Assembly (NCBI RefSeq): GCF_014905175.1
Contig: NC_057788.1
Coordinates: 20,802,154-20,866,153 of the forward strand
Length of the DNA: 64,000 bases
Direction of reading: 5' to 3'
Source: Aphidius gifuensis
Lineage: Eukaryota; Arthropoda; Insecta; Hymenoptera; Braconidae
Shown here: piece by piece, positions 22,065 to 32,386 of the stretch
Layout of the letters: each line of letters begins with the position of its first letter
Numbering within the stretch: position 1 is the first letter of the stretch
Notes under the pieces: generated by a model
What the model saw: the letters and a program-made list of their open reading frames with translations, nothing else
What the model was told of the DNA's origin: nothing
Database searches by the model: none
Made by a program: the position numbers and the translations under genes

Positions 22065-22200
22065 AACTGTATACAGTTAATATATAATAATATAAATATT
22101 ATTAACTAATAATAATATAAATATTATTAACTAATAATAATATAAATATTATTAACTGTTAACAATAATATATTGTTAACTGTATACAGTTAACAATACA
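22065..22200. repeat. AT-rich tandem and palindromic repeat
   Basis: Three or more copies of TAATAATATAAATATTATTA, bounded on both sides by TGTATACAGTTAA, so the whole is a near-perfect palindrome. It lies within the ACACGGA element. Confidence 0.75.
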
Positions 22201-22221
22201 AAGAAAATAAAAAGTTATTAG

Positions 22222-22374
22222 GATGAACACTTTGATGCATATAAATTAATCGACTCAAATGATACTGAATTAGGTTTTATTCCACACCACAAAATTATTA
22301 AGTGTACATCAGTTATAACGTCAGAAATTTTAACATCTCAAGGTTTTTCTTTTATACCAAAAAGTTGGATGTAA
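22222..22374 (+). pseudogene. Small unidentified coding-like fragment
   Basis: A stop-free reading of 50 codons ends in TAA, with balanced composition (for example DSNDTELGFIPHHKIIK and SQGFSFIPKSWM), unlike the surrounding low-complexity DNA. No start or partner exon was found. It may be the 3' end of a captured exon inside the ACACGGA element, or chance. Confidence 0.25.
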
Positions 22375-22468
22375 AAATATTATTATTATAAATTATTCTA
22401 TAATAAATTATCGTCTGAACGTTATCTGTGTATTTATTTAATTTTTATTCTATTATAGTTACCATGTA

Positions 22469-22518
22469 TTTACCCCGCACCGCCCCCTCCCACTTGTGGG
22501 GGGGCGGTGCGGGGTAAA
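22469..22518. repeat. GC-rich perfect hairpin
   Basis: Arms of 19 bp (22469-22487 and 22500-22518; TTTACCCCGCACCGCCCCC and its complement) with a 12-nt loop. It is by far the most GC-rich point in the neighbourhood. Confidence 0.85.
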
Positions 22519-22964
22519 AAATTTTTAACTATTGTAAAATTTGCTATTGCCTATTTTAATTTTTATTATGTTTCAAACAAATTTTTCGAGTGTACATATT
22601 TTTTTTTTAATTTTCTACATTGTAAAATTTACGATTTGTCTCATTAAATATTAATATTTACTTCTTTAAAATTTGCATCGTCAATTTCCAATATTTAGTA
22701 TTGGCTTTGTACGTTTTCATATGGCTATTTTAAAAATTACTATGGTACAAGGGTAAAAGTCCAAATTGCCGTGAGGCGGCGCTCATCGAGAAAAATTGCT
22801 ATGGCCCATATCAAATTCTAATACATTTCCCCCACGTTTCCAGATTGCTGTGGGCCATCGTAAAAATCACGGTGTTTTTTTAGTAAAAAAAAAAGAAAAA
22901 ATCTATCCGTGTATATTATAATGTTAATATAATTAATATAATAATACTACAATTATTACCTTGT

Positions 22965-23180
22965 ACTTACAATCTCGAAAACATCAGTCAACTTTATAAT
23001 TGAGAATACACTGTTAATGATTCCAATAAGAAGAGGGCCACTGAATCAAAAGTTTTTGGAAAATTTAATTCTACTTCAGTATATAGTATTAAGATAATAA
23101 TGAAGATAAAAATACATGCTCGGGTGTAGACAGAGGCTAACGAGGACAAATTTGAAGATTTAATACGAACTACGTAGCTG
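22965..23180 (+). pseudogene. Tail remnant of an array unit
   Basis: Retains the end of HTH2 (LENISQLYN, then TGA), the segment for SNKKRATESKVFGKFNS-like residues in broken frame, and the 3' flank GAAGATTTAATACGAACTAC. No upstream domains remain. Confidence 0.6.
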
Positions 23181-23886
23181 GTAATGTTAGAAGATTAATT
23201 GCTCACTACCTATTTCCACTGATTTCACTGATCGATAATCAATCATTGGATTTCATCACAACAAAATTATAACATATTCTAGTTACCTAATTTTAAAGAT
23301 ACTTTTATAATTATTATTGATAAATTTATATAATTTTTGAAATAATCGTCTTGAATAGTTAGTTTTCATATGTATTTTTCTATATCAATTAAATCTTATA
23401 CTCTTATTAATTATTATTTATTAATAACAAATTTAATTAGAATAAAATATATACAAGCTGATAATACGATCAATATAATTAAAAACTTGTATCGTTATAA
23501 ACTCATTAATTATTATACTGTTATTAATTCTTATTGTCTTATATATATTTAAAATATTTCGATTCATAATTTCAGCAACAATAAATCTGAAACAAAAAAT
23601 TTTTTTAAATATTATTAAATTTAAAAAATGATAAACATATCTGTTTGTTATAAAAAAAATTTAAATAATTTGACTGTATCAAAATGTTAATTAATTTTTT
23701 CATTACAGTTCTGGAATGTGGCACTTATTTCATGTAAAAATAAAACTATGTAAAAAATAATCTAATTTTTTGAATAATAGAATAGGTATACGATTGTCGT
23801 AGTCAAATGAAAATGCCTAATTATATATTAATTTTCTATTCATGGTTTACATGAAAACTGTTGCGGCGCTCTTTTCTTCTTATTAG

Positions 23887-24363
23887 CAGTGTAGGACTTT
23901 TTTGGTTTTTTGGAATATTATACGTATTTCGTATGATACGCGTATTATACGAATAAAACCGGATAAAACGGATAAATGTATAATATGGCGGTGCTGCATA
24001 TATATACATGTGATTTATTTTTAAAAAAAAATAAATGTATTTCTTTTATTTATTGATTTAATGAATTACATGTAATTTATTTATTAAATAAATGAAAATA
24101 CCAAGAACAAGCAGTAGCTAGGGAATTCATGTAGCAAAAAAAATTATGTGGTAGCTGGCAACATTAATTCCTTAGCTACATCTTTTCCTTGGACCTTTTT
24201 ATTTTCAGAAAATAAATCCACATGTATTTTATTTATAAAATATAAATAAAAATCCCAAGGACCAATTTTTACCAATTTCTTTTTTATCGATCTGCGGATA
24301 AAACGTATAATACGGCATATTATACGGCGTATAATACGGCTGGATAAAATGAGCCCAACACTG
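23887..24363. mobile_element. hAT-type element in the promoter of unit 7, 477 bp
   Basis: Ends CAGTGTAGGACT / GAGCCCAACACTG are flanked by the 8-bp duplication CTTATTAG (23879-23886, 24364-24371). Subterminal repeats of TATACG and GGATAAAAC occur at both sides. The middle (about 24060-24290) carries a palindromic cassette with AGCAGTAGCTA and TTCCTTAGCTACATC that also occurs at 39150-39770. No transposase frame. Confidence 0.87.
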
Positions 24364-24411
24364 CTTATTAGTTTCATGTGTTTCGTCATTTATTATTAAA
24401 AATTCTTCAAG

Positions 24412-24417
24412 TATAAA
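24412..24417 (+). promoter_or_regulatory. TATA box of unit 7
   Basis: TATAAA in CTTCAAGTATAAAACAACAT, 70 bp before the ATG, a shortened leader. The hAT-type element ends 48 bp upstream. Confidence 0.65.
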
Positions 24418-24481
24418 ACAACATTAAAAACATTGCAAATATAGCAATAAAAAACAAGTTTGAAATATATTTATTAATAAT

Positions 24482-25841
24482 ATGGAACAATTCGATAAAC
24501 ATCAGCTTGAGAAAAATGATCAACAACTGTTTACTGACTCATTTAATTTTTGTTGTGAACTTGTAAAAAGAAAAGAATACTATCTCGGTGAACATAAGAC
24601 CAATATATTTTCAAGGTTGTCATTAAGTTATGGACAAGACATGTATGACGCCATAATGGTAGTTATGAACAAAATTATAAAAACCAATAAAAACAAAGTT
24701 AAAGTTGAATCAACAAAAATTGTGACAACAGAAGCCACTCGTGACTCACATTATACTGATAATTATGATCAATTGAATCAACAACAGCAACAACAAGTTG
24801 ACAAAGTTGAAAGTCAAGACGAAATGATATCAAAAAAAAGAAAAATATTAGTTGATAAAATTCCATCCAAGAAGACGTTCAAAGCAGGTATATTGTAAAT
24901 GTTTTTAAGATTTTTATTAAATTGTGATTGATTTAAATTTATTTTATTTTTCAGATAACAAAAAAAATAATTGTAATGATTCAATTAATTCTAAAAATAT
25001 ACAAATTGTTTCTTTAAATGGGAACAAAGATGAAATGTTGTCAGTCACAGAAGAATCGATTGATGTTAATAAAACACAGTACTTGGACAATCGCTTAATT
25101 GGACTAGATATAAAGTCAAATGAAATTTCCAACTTTTTTAAAGATAATAATCAAAGTCGCTTGAATGACGTCATTAAAAATGTTGAACATCAAAGAAACA
25201 CAAGAATTCGTACTGGATCACTTGCTCGTAAAAAATATAGTGTTTATACAGCAGAAGATGATGATGATATTGATGTTGATGATGTTAATAATGGTGATGA
25301 TGATGATGATGATAATAGCCTAAATGAAAATAAAAGTCGTGAAGATACAATTAAAATAACTGACGAAAATTCAATTAAAGAAATAACGCGTGTAGTCAAA
25401 TTGGCAACAGAAAATCCAAATTGGTCATTAGATTGGATAAGAGAACGAAGTGGATGTGAAGATATTAGAAATCGCCGTCAAGTTGAACTGTGGAAAAAAC
25501 AGATTGAACAAGGAGGATCTTTTCGTGAAAAAATAAATTTTTTAAATAACTGGATTATATATAATTGCATCGAGAACCAAAAAAAAGGAGAAGTAATTAC
25601 AAACAAAAAAATTAGAACATGGGGATTTGAAGCAAAAAAGAAATGTAAACTTATAAAATTTTCAGCAAGTGAAGGCTGGTTAGCAATGCTAAAAAAAAAC
25701 TATGGAATTACTGGTAAACCAGATAATCTAAAGATTAATTGTAACTTGCAAAAAAAAAAATCGTCTTCTTCATCAAACGTTCAGCTTCCCTTTGAACTAA
25801 AAGTTAAAGTTGTTGATCTTGCATATGAAAAACCACAGTAG
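24482..25841 (+). CDS. Array unit 7: short-tailed variant of the three-HTH family
   Basis: Exons 24482-24887 and 24955-25841 give 430 residues. The N-terminal domain differs from others (FNFCCELVKRKEYYLGEH). The linker lacks the usual EKLHMIDFIEKEE and IKDE segment, going directly from LNGNKDEML. The acidic run is at about 235-255, HTH1 at 272-323 (TRVVKLATENPNWSLDWIRE) and the CENP-B-type HTH at 331-391 (TWGFEAKKKC, WLAMLKKNYGITGK). HTH2 is cut at its first helix by a TAG replacing the conserved Trp codon (YEKPQ end, 414-430). Unit 15 has the same stop and the same linker deletion, so this is a subfamily and not a private break. Remaining HTH2 codons follow downstream to about 25890. It probably encodes a protein with one HTH fewer. 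Confidence 0.75.
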
Positions 25842-26860
25842 AGTTTGAAAAGACTAAGAGAACAAAGTGGTTGTAATAATTTTGAAATCATCCGTCAACC
25901 CTGGTAGAAATAATCTTTCTGGATTTTCTCCAGATTTCTCTATGATAGAAATACGAGTTCAAGTGAAGACAGAGACAAACGAGAGCAAACCTGAAGCTGC
26001 TGATGTTAGAATTACTTACTAATTATTTTTACTGGCTGGATCAATCATTATCAAGTTGTTATGTTATGTTAATGATCGTTGATCAATCATTGGACTTCAT
26101 TGCAACAAAAGTAACAAATTCTATTCACCTTATTTAGAAAACACTTTCATAGATAAATGTTTAACTCATTATTATTATTTTGTTAATTACAATTATATTA
26201 TCATATAATTTTTCAAAACAATCGTTTTGAATATTTAATTTTTATATGTATTCTGCATGCAATTCATGCATCAATTATTATACCCTTATCGATTATAATC
26301 TATCAATTAAAATTAACACTATCAATTAAAATAAAATATATAAAGTTTTTGAAGATAATAATAATTAATATTAATAAAAACTTGAATTTTTTTTTTAATT
26401 AAAGTATTGTGGTGTGGTGTTTGACATTCACGATTTTTTTTTAATTGTCATCATCATCATCGTCATCGTCGTTGTGTCTCTATACTATGTATAGTATTTA
26501 AAATATTTATTAAATTTGAAAAGCTATAAATATATCTGTTTTTTATAATAAAAATTAAAATAATTCAACTGTACCAAAATATGTTAATAATTTTTTTATT
26601 ACGGTTATGTGATGTGGCATAAATATTAAATAATAATTGTCTGGAAAAATAAAAAAAACTTACTTCATGTGAAAATAAAAATATGGAAGAAAATAATCTA
26701 ATTTTTCAAATTAAATGATTGAATGGACAATTGGCGTACTCAAATAAAAATGCCTAATTATATCTTTATTCGTGGTTTCCATGAAAACTGTCGCGACACC
26801 TTTTGGCTAATATCTCATTATTATTTCCGTACGTTTTATTTATTAAAAATCTGTCAGGTA
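25842..26860 (+). repeat. Spacer behind unit 7 with HTH2 leftovers
   Basis: 25842-25896 still reads as the rest of HTH2 (LREQSGCNNFEIIRQ). A short CCCTGGTAGAAATAAT element remnant starts at 25899. Then come the shared 3' flank (ACTGGCTGGATCAATC), the AATAAATG-like signal region near 26152, and the upstream block with GTTATGTGATGTGGCATAAA at about 26603. No further gene. Confidence 0.65.
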
Positions 26861-26867
26861 TAAAATC

Positions 26868-27600
26868 AAAGTCGCTCGAATGAAGTCATTGAAAATGTTG
26901 AACATCAAAAAAACACAAGAATTCGTACTGGATCACTTGCTCCTAAAAAATATAGTTTTTGTGCAGGAGAAGACTATGGTCTGAGCTTTACCACAGACGA
27001 AAATTATCTTGATGATAATGCTGATGTTGATGTTGATGTTGATGTTGATGTTGATGTTGATGTTGATGTTGATGTTGATGTTGATGTTGATGTTGATGTT
27101 GATGTTGATGTTGATGTTGATGTTGATGTCGATGTTGATGTTGATGATCTTTATATTGATGACGATGATAATAGCCTCAACCGTGACGGTAAAATAAAAT
27201 TAACTAGTAAAAATTCTTTTGAAGAAAAAACACGTGTAGTTAAATTGGCATTGAAAATCCAACTTGGTCATTAGACTTGTTGAAAGAACAAAGTGGATGT
27301 AAAAATATTAGAGATCATCGTTAAGTTCGAGTGTGGAAAAAACAGGTTTAACAAAGAGTTACCTTCCGTGAAAAAATGAATTGTGTAAATAACTGGGTTT
27401 TAAATAAGTGCATTGAGAGTCAAAAGAAAGGAGACGTAATTACAAATAAAGAAATTAAAACATGGGGACTTGAAGCAAAAAAAAATATTTAAACCGAAAA
27501 TTTTTCGCAAGTTTCTCGTGGTTAGCAAATTTCAAAAAAAAACCATGAAATTACTTGCGAAAAAAAAGAATCATCTTCTTTATCGAACAGTTACGTATTC
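26868..27600 (+). pseudogene. Array unit 8: promoter fused to a decayed exon 2
   Basis: The promoter sequence (GTCAGGTATAAAATC) runs directly into exon 2 at CAAAGTCGCTCGAATGAAGT; exon 1, the intron and the start of exon 2 are deleted. The linker (TRIRTGSLAPKKYSF) is followed by an expanded GATGTT hexanucleotide (about 27017-27150, Asp-Val repeats) in place of the Asp run. HTH1 has a deletion at GGCATTGAAAATCC and a stop (CGTTAAGTT). The CENP-B part survives only in pieces (TWGLEAKKN). Sequence identity ends near 27600, where a foreign block of about 4.6 kb begins. The 3' flank resumes at about 32195. Confidence 0.8.
27017..27150 (+). repeat. GATGTT hexanucleotide microsatellite
   Basis: About 20 near-perfect GATGTT units in the former acidic segment of unit 8. 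The frame it opens in another register (repeated Met-Leu) is an artefact of the repeat. Confidence 0.95.
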
Positions 27601-27721
27601 TAGATAATTTTTCTAAGACTCATGCAGGCCAGGTTCACGCACCTGAATTGTACGAATATAATTCTTTATATTCTCTCTCACGAATTTTCATAAATTATTA
27701 TTAGTTAAACAAAATGAGTGA

Positions 27722-27877
27722 AATACAAACAAAACATAAATTTACAATTGATGTCCCTGGAAGCCTCAATTTTAGATGAACTGTTTATTTTTTTATCATA
27801 GCTCTAATAATCAAAAGAAGTGAAATATAAAAAAAAATAGCAAAATTTTAAAGTATAAAGTTGAATAATTTGCTGGA

Positions 27878-27908
<31 letters not shown>

Positions 27909-28107
27909 AGGCGCTTTTTCACGATAACGCTTGCGATACATGTTAATAATATTATAATAAAAAGCGCCTAATTTTTCCAGCAAACTTTAAGAAATACAAT
28001 AATGCATACAAATTTACCATTATTAAAGCTATGATAAAAAATAAACAGCTCATCTAAAATTGAGGCTTCCAGGGACATCAATTGTAAATTTATGTTTTGT
28101 TTGTATT
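27722..28107. mobile_element. Foldback element with about 90-bp arms
   Basis: Left arm 27722-27811 and right arm 28019-28107 are nearly perfect inverted copies (AATACAAACAAAACATAAAT at the ends). A second inverted pair lies inside (TTAGGCGCTTTTT at about 27907 / AAAAAGCGCCTAA at about 27959), around a 30-nt poly-A. It abuts the last codons of the minus-strand pseudogene, so it may have inserted into or next to that gene. No target duplication was resolved. Confidence 0.7.
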
Positions 28108-29084
28108 TTCATTATTTGTTAATTTTTCTAAATCAATGATTATTCCGCTAGCAATCGGATCTACTGGTGAAGAATTTATTTTATAAATCGTTTTTTGGAT
28201 AATTCCCCATAAAACATTAATTTCCATCGGAAATGATGTTTCCAAGACAAAAAAAGATTTAAAAAGAATATCTACAGCTTGGATAGCATCATTTGTTTTC
28301 CAAAAAATGTTTATACAAATATATAAATCGTTGATTTAAGACCAACTTTTACCAGTAACAATCAACATTGGTTGAAGTGTAGAATTTCTCTCATGAAGTT
28401 TTTTAGCCCTTTCACTGTACACTGCTTCAATTTCAGTGATGTCCTTGATAAAAAATAAAAAATAAAAAAACATGAATTAATTGATATGATAAAATTATGA
28501 ATTTTTTAACACATTCTTATAAATATTTGAAAATGAATTACCTTGACTAGAAGAACTAGACTTTTTTGACAATCAACAACTGAAATTTTGTTTGTTGGAG
28601 ATATTCTACCACGTGGTGGAATGATAAACGGCAGCATCCTTAATTTGGTAATTACTTTAACATTTTGGTCTTCTGAATTTTCAATTAATGATAGACCTTG
28701 ATCTAATTCCAATTGCCATTTTTTATTCTTTCTCAAAGCCCTCAGTTTTAAAAGATGTTTTATTAATTATTCATCAAATTTTTCTTCAGATGGATACCAA
28801 TCCTTAAAATCTAAGTCAATAAGTTTTGGTCCTTTGCTCGTCTTGAAACTTTTCCATTTTTTAAAAAAATCTTCAACAGAATAGAAAGCTAACGATACCC
28901 GTTGATGGACTTTTGTTTTTCGTATTTTTTTTAATACTTCTTTTTCGTTTAATTTATTTCTGTTGAGATCAGCTCTACGTAAAAATCGAGTTTTGTTCCA
29001 TACTGATTTAAATTCAGTCCATGGTGAGCAGTCGGTGTTTTCATTTAAAAATTGAATTTCATTCAACATGTCTTCTTCAACTAA
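28108..29084 (-). pseudogene. Decayed intron-containing gene of unknown function (minus strand)
   Basis: Minus-strand reading from an acceptor near 29084 (TATTTAG|TTGAAGAAGACATG) gives MLNEIQFLNENTDCSPWTEF, RVSLAFYSVEDFFKKWKSF and DFKDWYPSEEKFDE, then an in-frame TAA. The same frame continues through RGRISPTNKISVVDCQKSL to LVLLVK at 28542. A 98-nt intron (donor GTAATT at 28541, acceptor ATCAAG at 28444) leads to DITEIEAVYSERAKKLHERN. After a second in-frame TAA (following TGKSWS) come INIFWKTNDAIQAVDILFK and FVLETSFPMEINVLWGIIQK. Trp/Phe-rich text with proper splice sites shows a real gene, now broken by two stops. I do not recognise the family. It is unrelated to the array. Confidence 0.6.
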
Positions 29085-29089
29085 ATAGG

Positions 29090-31369
29090 GATAAATAGAA
29101 ATCTATTAATATTTTATAAATTGATACTACATATTTTGATTTTTAATAAACAATAATAATTGAATCATTTTATTTTTTTCTATATAATTTTTATATGTAT
29201 TTTAATCGAATAGTATAGAGATAAAATGTTGCAAATGTTGTAATAATTATTCTATTTTCGTTATGTTACAGATTGTACATCTTATTTTTGTGATGTTTTG
29301 AATTTAATCGAAATAATAATTAATTTGTATATTGTTGAAACGATTGTTAAAATAATTCCTAATGTATTTTAAAAATAAAATTATGAAGTTCACTTATTTG
29401 GATTAATATTTTTTTTTTCAAAATTGAAAAAACTTCAATTTTAGAATAACAGTAGTAAAATAATTTCATTAGATTATATTTGTATTAATTTTATTAATGA
29501 ATTATCTATGACTTCAAATAATTTTTTCTTGTGATATAATTAAAGTAATTTTCAATTTAAATTCAATAAACCGATTTTTTTTTTCGTGAAAAGAAAAATA
29601 TTATTTATAATTTTAGGAAAAAAAATATATAAATTTTAAAATTTTCTTTTAGTTCTTTTTCAATTACAAAATTAATTTTTTGATAATAATCGAATCAGTT
29701 CTTCCTTATCTATTTTCATTAATTATTATATTATAATTAAACGTTCTCGTTGAATTTCAAAAATATTATAAAAAATAGATTTTCGATTTCATATTTATCT
29801 ATTCCTTTTGACTATTTTCTTTACCTTTTCAATTTTGTAACATACTTTAATAATCTACATTAATTTTGATGTTGTTTTCTTTCAATTTTCGACATACTCA
29901 TACACTTCTTCATAACAATCGTTTCTAAATTATAATTTTTTTTTTTTTTTTTTCATTTAACTAAAACACACTACATTTTAGGCCAACAGCAAAAAAAAAT
30001 TACTGTCTTATGTTTGCAATATAAGTATAATTTAAAATATTTTTAATTTTCATCAAATAAGCAGATAATCTTTCAAAAAAAAAAAAAAAAACAAAAATTA
30101 TAATTATCAAAATATAAACATTCCTAAATATTCTTTCATCTTGACAATATAACCGATGAAATAGAAAAAACATCTGAAATTATAGAAATAAATGATACAA
30201 CTGATAAAAATAGAAAAATAAATCAAGTGATCAATATAAAAAATACAAATGTCAATACAATCGATAAAATAATTACTGGAAAAGATGTTATAGAAATAGA
30301 AAAAAATATAAATATAACTAAAAACAATACTGAAAAAAAAAAAAAAAGTGAAAATTAAAGTACATTAAAAAAATGATTTTTACTAGAAAAGAAAAAAGGA
30401 ATTATAAAAAATTTATGAAATAAAAATTACATCGAGACATATAAAATATATATTAAATGTTGGTAATAATTAACAATATTTTTAAAATCAAAAAAATTAA
30501 TTTCAATTTATCAAAATATAAAAGAAAAATAATGTCTTAATATTTTTTTCTTTTTTCAAAAAGAGATTGTTTATTGAATTAAAAAAAAAAAAAAACACTT
30601 CGTTCTAGTAGAAAATATTATGTTATTAATTAAATTTTTAATAATTATAATTATCAATAACATAATCTTAAAATATTATTCGACATTTTGCGAAAAAAAA
30701 TTTTATAGTTATTTTTTTAAAATAAAATATAAATATAAAAAAAATTCATATAAAAAAATATTTAAAACATTTAGAAAATATTTATACGAAATAAACTGTT
30801 GAAAAAAAATATTAATTTAAGAAAAAAATAAAAATTAAAAATTAAAAAAGATTCACTAGAAATACTTTATAAATTTTCAAAATTAATATATAATCAGAAA
30901 AAAAAAATCTATAAAATATAAAATAGATTATTATTATTAAAAAAATAAGTATAGAGTTAAGAAATAAAAAAATAATTCTAATAAAAAGAACACAATCATA
31001 AAAAAATGAATAAAAGTATAATACATTTGGTACGAAATTTTTAAAATTGTTTTTTTTTTCATCATCAAAATATCGAGTTTAATTGAATAATGAATAAAAA
31101 AAAAAATTAATGCAAATTGAAGCTCTTAAATTTTTTTTTTTTTTTTTTTCATTATATGATAATGAGATTATTTTTAAGAAATGAAAAAATATTTAATAAA
31201 TTCTTAATTTTTTATACTTATAATAATACATATTAATAATAATACCTATTAATTATCTTTTGTTTGAATTTTGAAATATACTATTTTTAATAAGCTACAT
31301 TGAATTTTTTCTTTCAATTATTTAAATAATAATCCATTGATATTTTGCATTTAATTATAAATTTATAAT
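29090..31369. other. Long AT-rich stretch, no gene supported
   Basis: Extremely AT-rich with many poly-A/T tracts. The only open readings are Asn/Lys/Ile-rich (for example about 30135-30358), as expected from composition. No family exon, inverted-repeat pair or RNA gene was identified. It belongs to the 4.6 kb block interrupting unit 8. Confidence 0.55.
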
Positions 31370-31892
31370 TTTTATACCAAAACACCATTGACTATTTATT
31401 TGAAAGTATTTTATCTCGAACGTAACTCATATCATTTTCGACAAGAAACGTCTATGTCCTTCAATTGAGATACTTTCGTTTTAATTTAATTCACTAAAGT
31501 TTTTTATACCAAAACATAATCGACTGTTTTTTGACAATATTTCATTTTATATAAAATTCATGTCATTTTCGACGAGAAACATATTTGTTTCTCATTTGAG
31601 ATACTTTCGTTCTAATTTAATTCACTAAAGTTTTTTATACGAAAACATAATCGACTGTTTTTTGACAATATTTCATTTTATATGAAATTCATGTCATTTT
31701 CGACGAGAAACATATTTGTTTCTCATTTGAGATACTTTCGTTTTGACTTAACTCGCTAAAGTTTTTTATACCAAAACATAATCGACTGTTATTTAATAAT
31801 ATTTTATTTTATATGAAATTCATGTCATTTTCGACGAGAAACATATTTATTTCTCATTTGAGATACTTTCGTTTTGATTCAACTTGCTAGGG
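31370..31892 (+). repeat. 130-bp tandem repeat, four copies
   Basis: Four copies starting at about 31375, 31506, 31637 and 31768, each with TTATACCAAAACATAATCGA, TTCATGTCATTTTCGACGAG and TTGAGATACTTTCGTT. The first copy is most divergent. No open frame runs through it. Confidence 0.85.
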
Positions 31893-32189
31893 TTATTTGT
31901 TAAAAATTATACGTTTTTTTTTAAAAGATTATTATTTCAATTTTTAGTATTTAAAATTTTCAATGCAAAAGAAAACTCACTTACCTGAATGTCAACCTCA
32001 TTTTCGAACAAAATTTTTTTGAGTTTATCGAAAATGCTTTTTTTCATTATAAAATGTTTCATCGTTACACTGAGATTCAAATAATTTTCACAAGAAACTT
32101 TTTTTTTTTTTTGATCAAAATGTTTTTTCTTTTACTCAGTCAATTTTTTCCGAGACGATTATGTTTTAAATAGAGAAAAAATTTTTTAC

Positions 32190-32380
32190 AGTATACTGGC
32201 TGGATCAATCATTTTCAAGTTGTTATGTTATGTTAATAATTGTTGATCAATCATTTGACTTTATCGCAACAAAAGTAACGAATTCTATTTACCTTATTTA
32301 GAAAACACTTTCATGAATAAATGTTTAACTAATTATTATTAACAAATTCATATAATTTTTCAAAACAATTGTCTTAAATA
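32190..32380 (+). repeat. 3' flank of unit 8, displaced
   Basis: ACTGGCTGGATCAATCATTT and the following sequence match the flank behind units 7 and 15 closely. They resume here after the foreign block. This shows 27600-32190 split one unit. Confidence 0.65.
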
Positions 32381-32386
32381 TTTTTA

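Larger units (their letters stand above)
21259..22912. mobile_element. Candidate 1.65 kb element with ACACGGA ends
   Basis: Begins ACACGGAAAAAAATTT and ends AAATCTATCCGTGT, giving a 7-bp inverted end. The left half has four direct copies of a word like CAATGNNCCATAGYAA (about 21382, 21506, 21632, 21733). The right half has three inverted copies (about 22733, 22795, 22843). Such mirrored subterminal repeats are typical of transposase-binding arrays in DNA transposons. AT-rich tandem repeats and a GC-rich hairpin lie inside. A clean target duplication is not evident. It lies inside the spacer between unit 6 and a unit remnant. Confidence 0.5.

Noticed and set aside
27009..27197. Open frame of repeated Met-Leu
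   Set aside because: It is the GATGTT microsatellite of unit 8 read in the wrong frame.
30135..30358. Stop-free Asn/Lys/Ile-rich reading of about 70 codons
   Set aside because: Composition follows the AT-rich background, with no start context, splice partner or recognisable motif.
31370..31892. Possible CRISPR-like array
   Set aside because: The repeats are contiguous 130-bp tandem copies without unique spacers, and the genome is eukaryotic.
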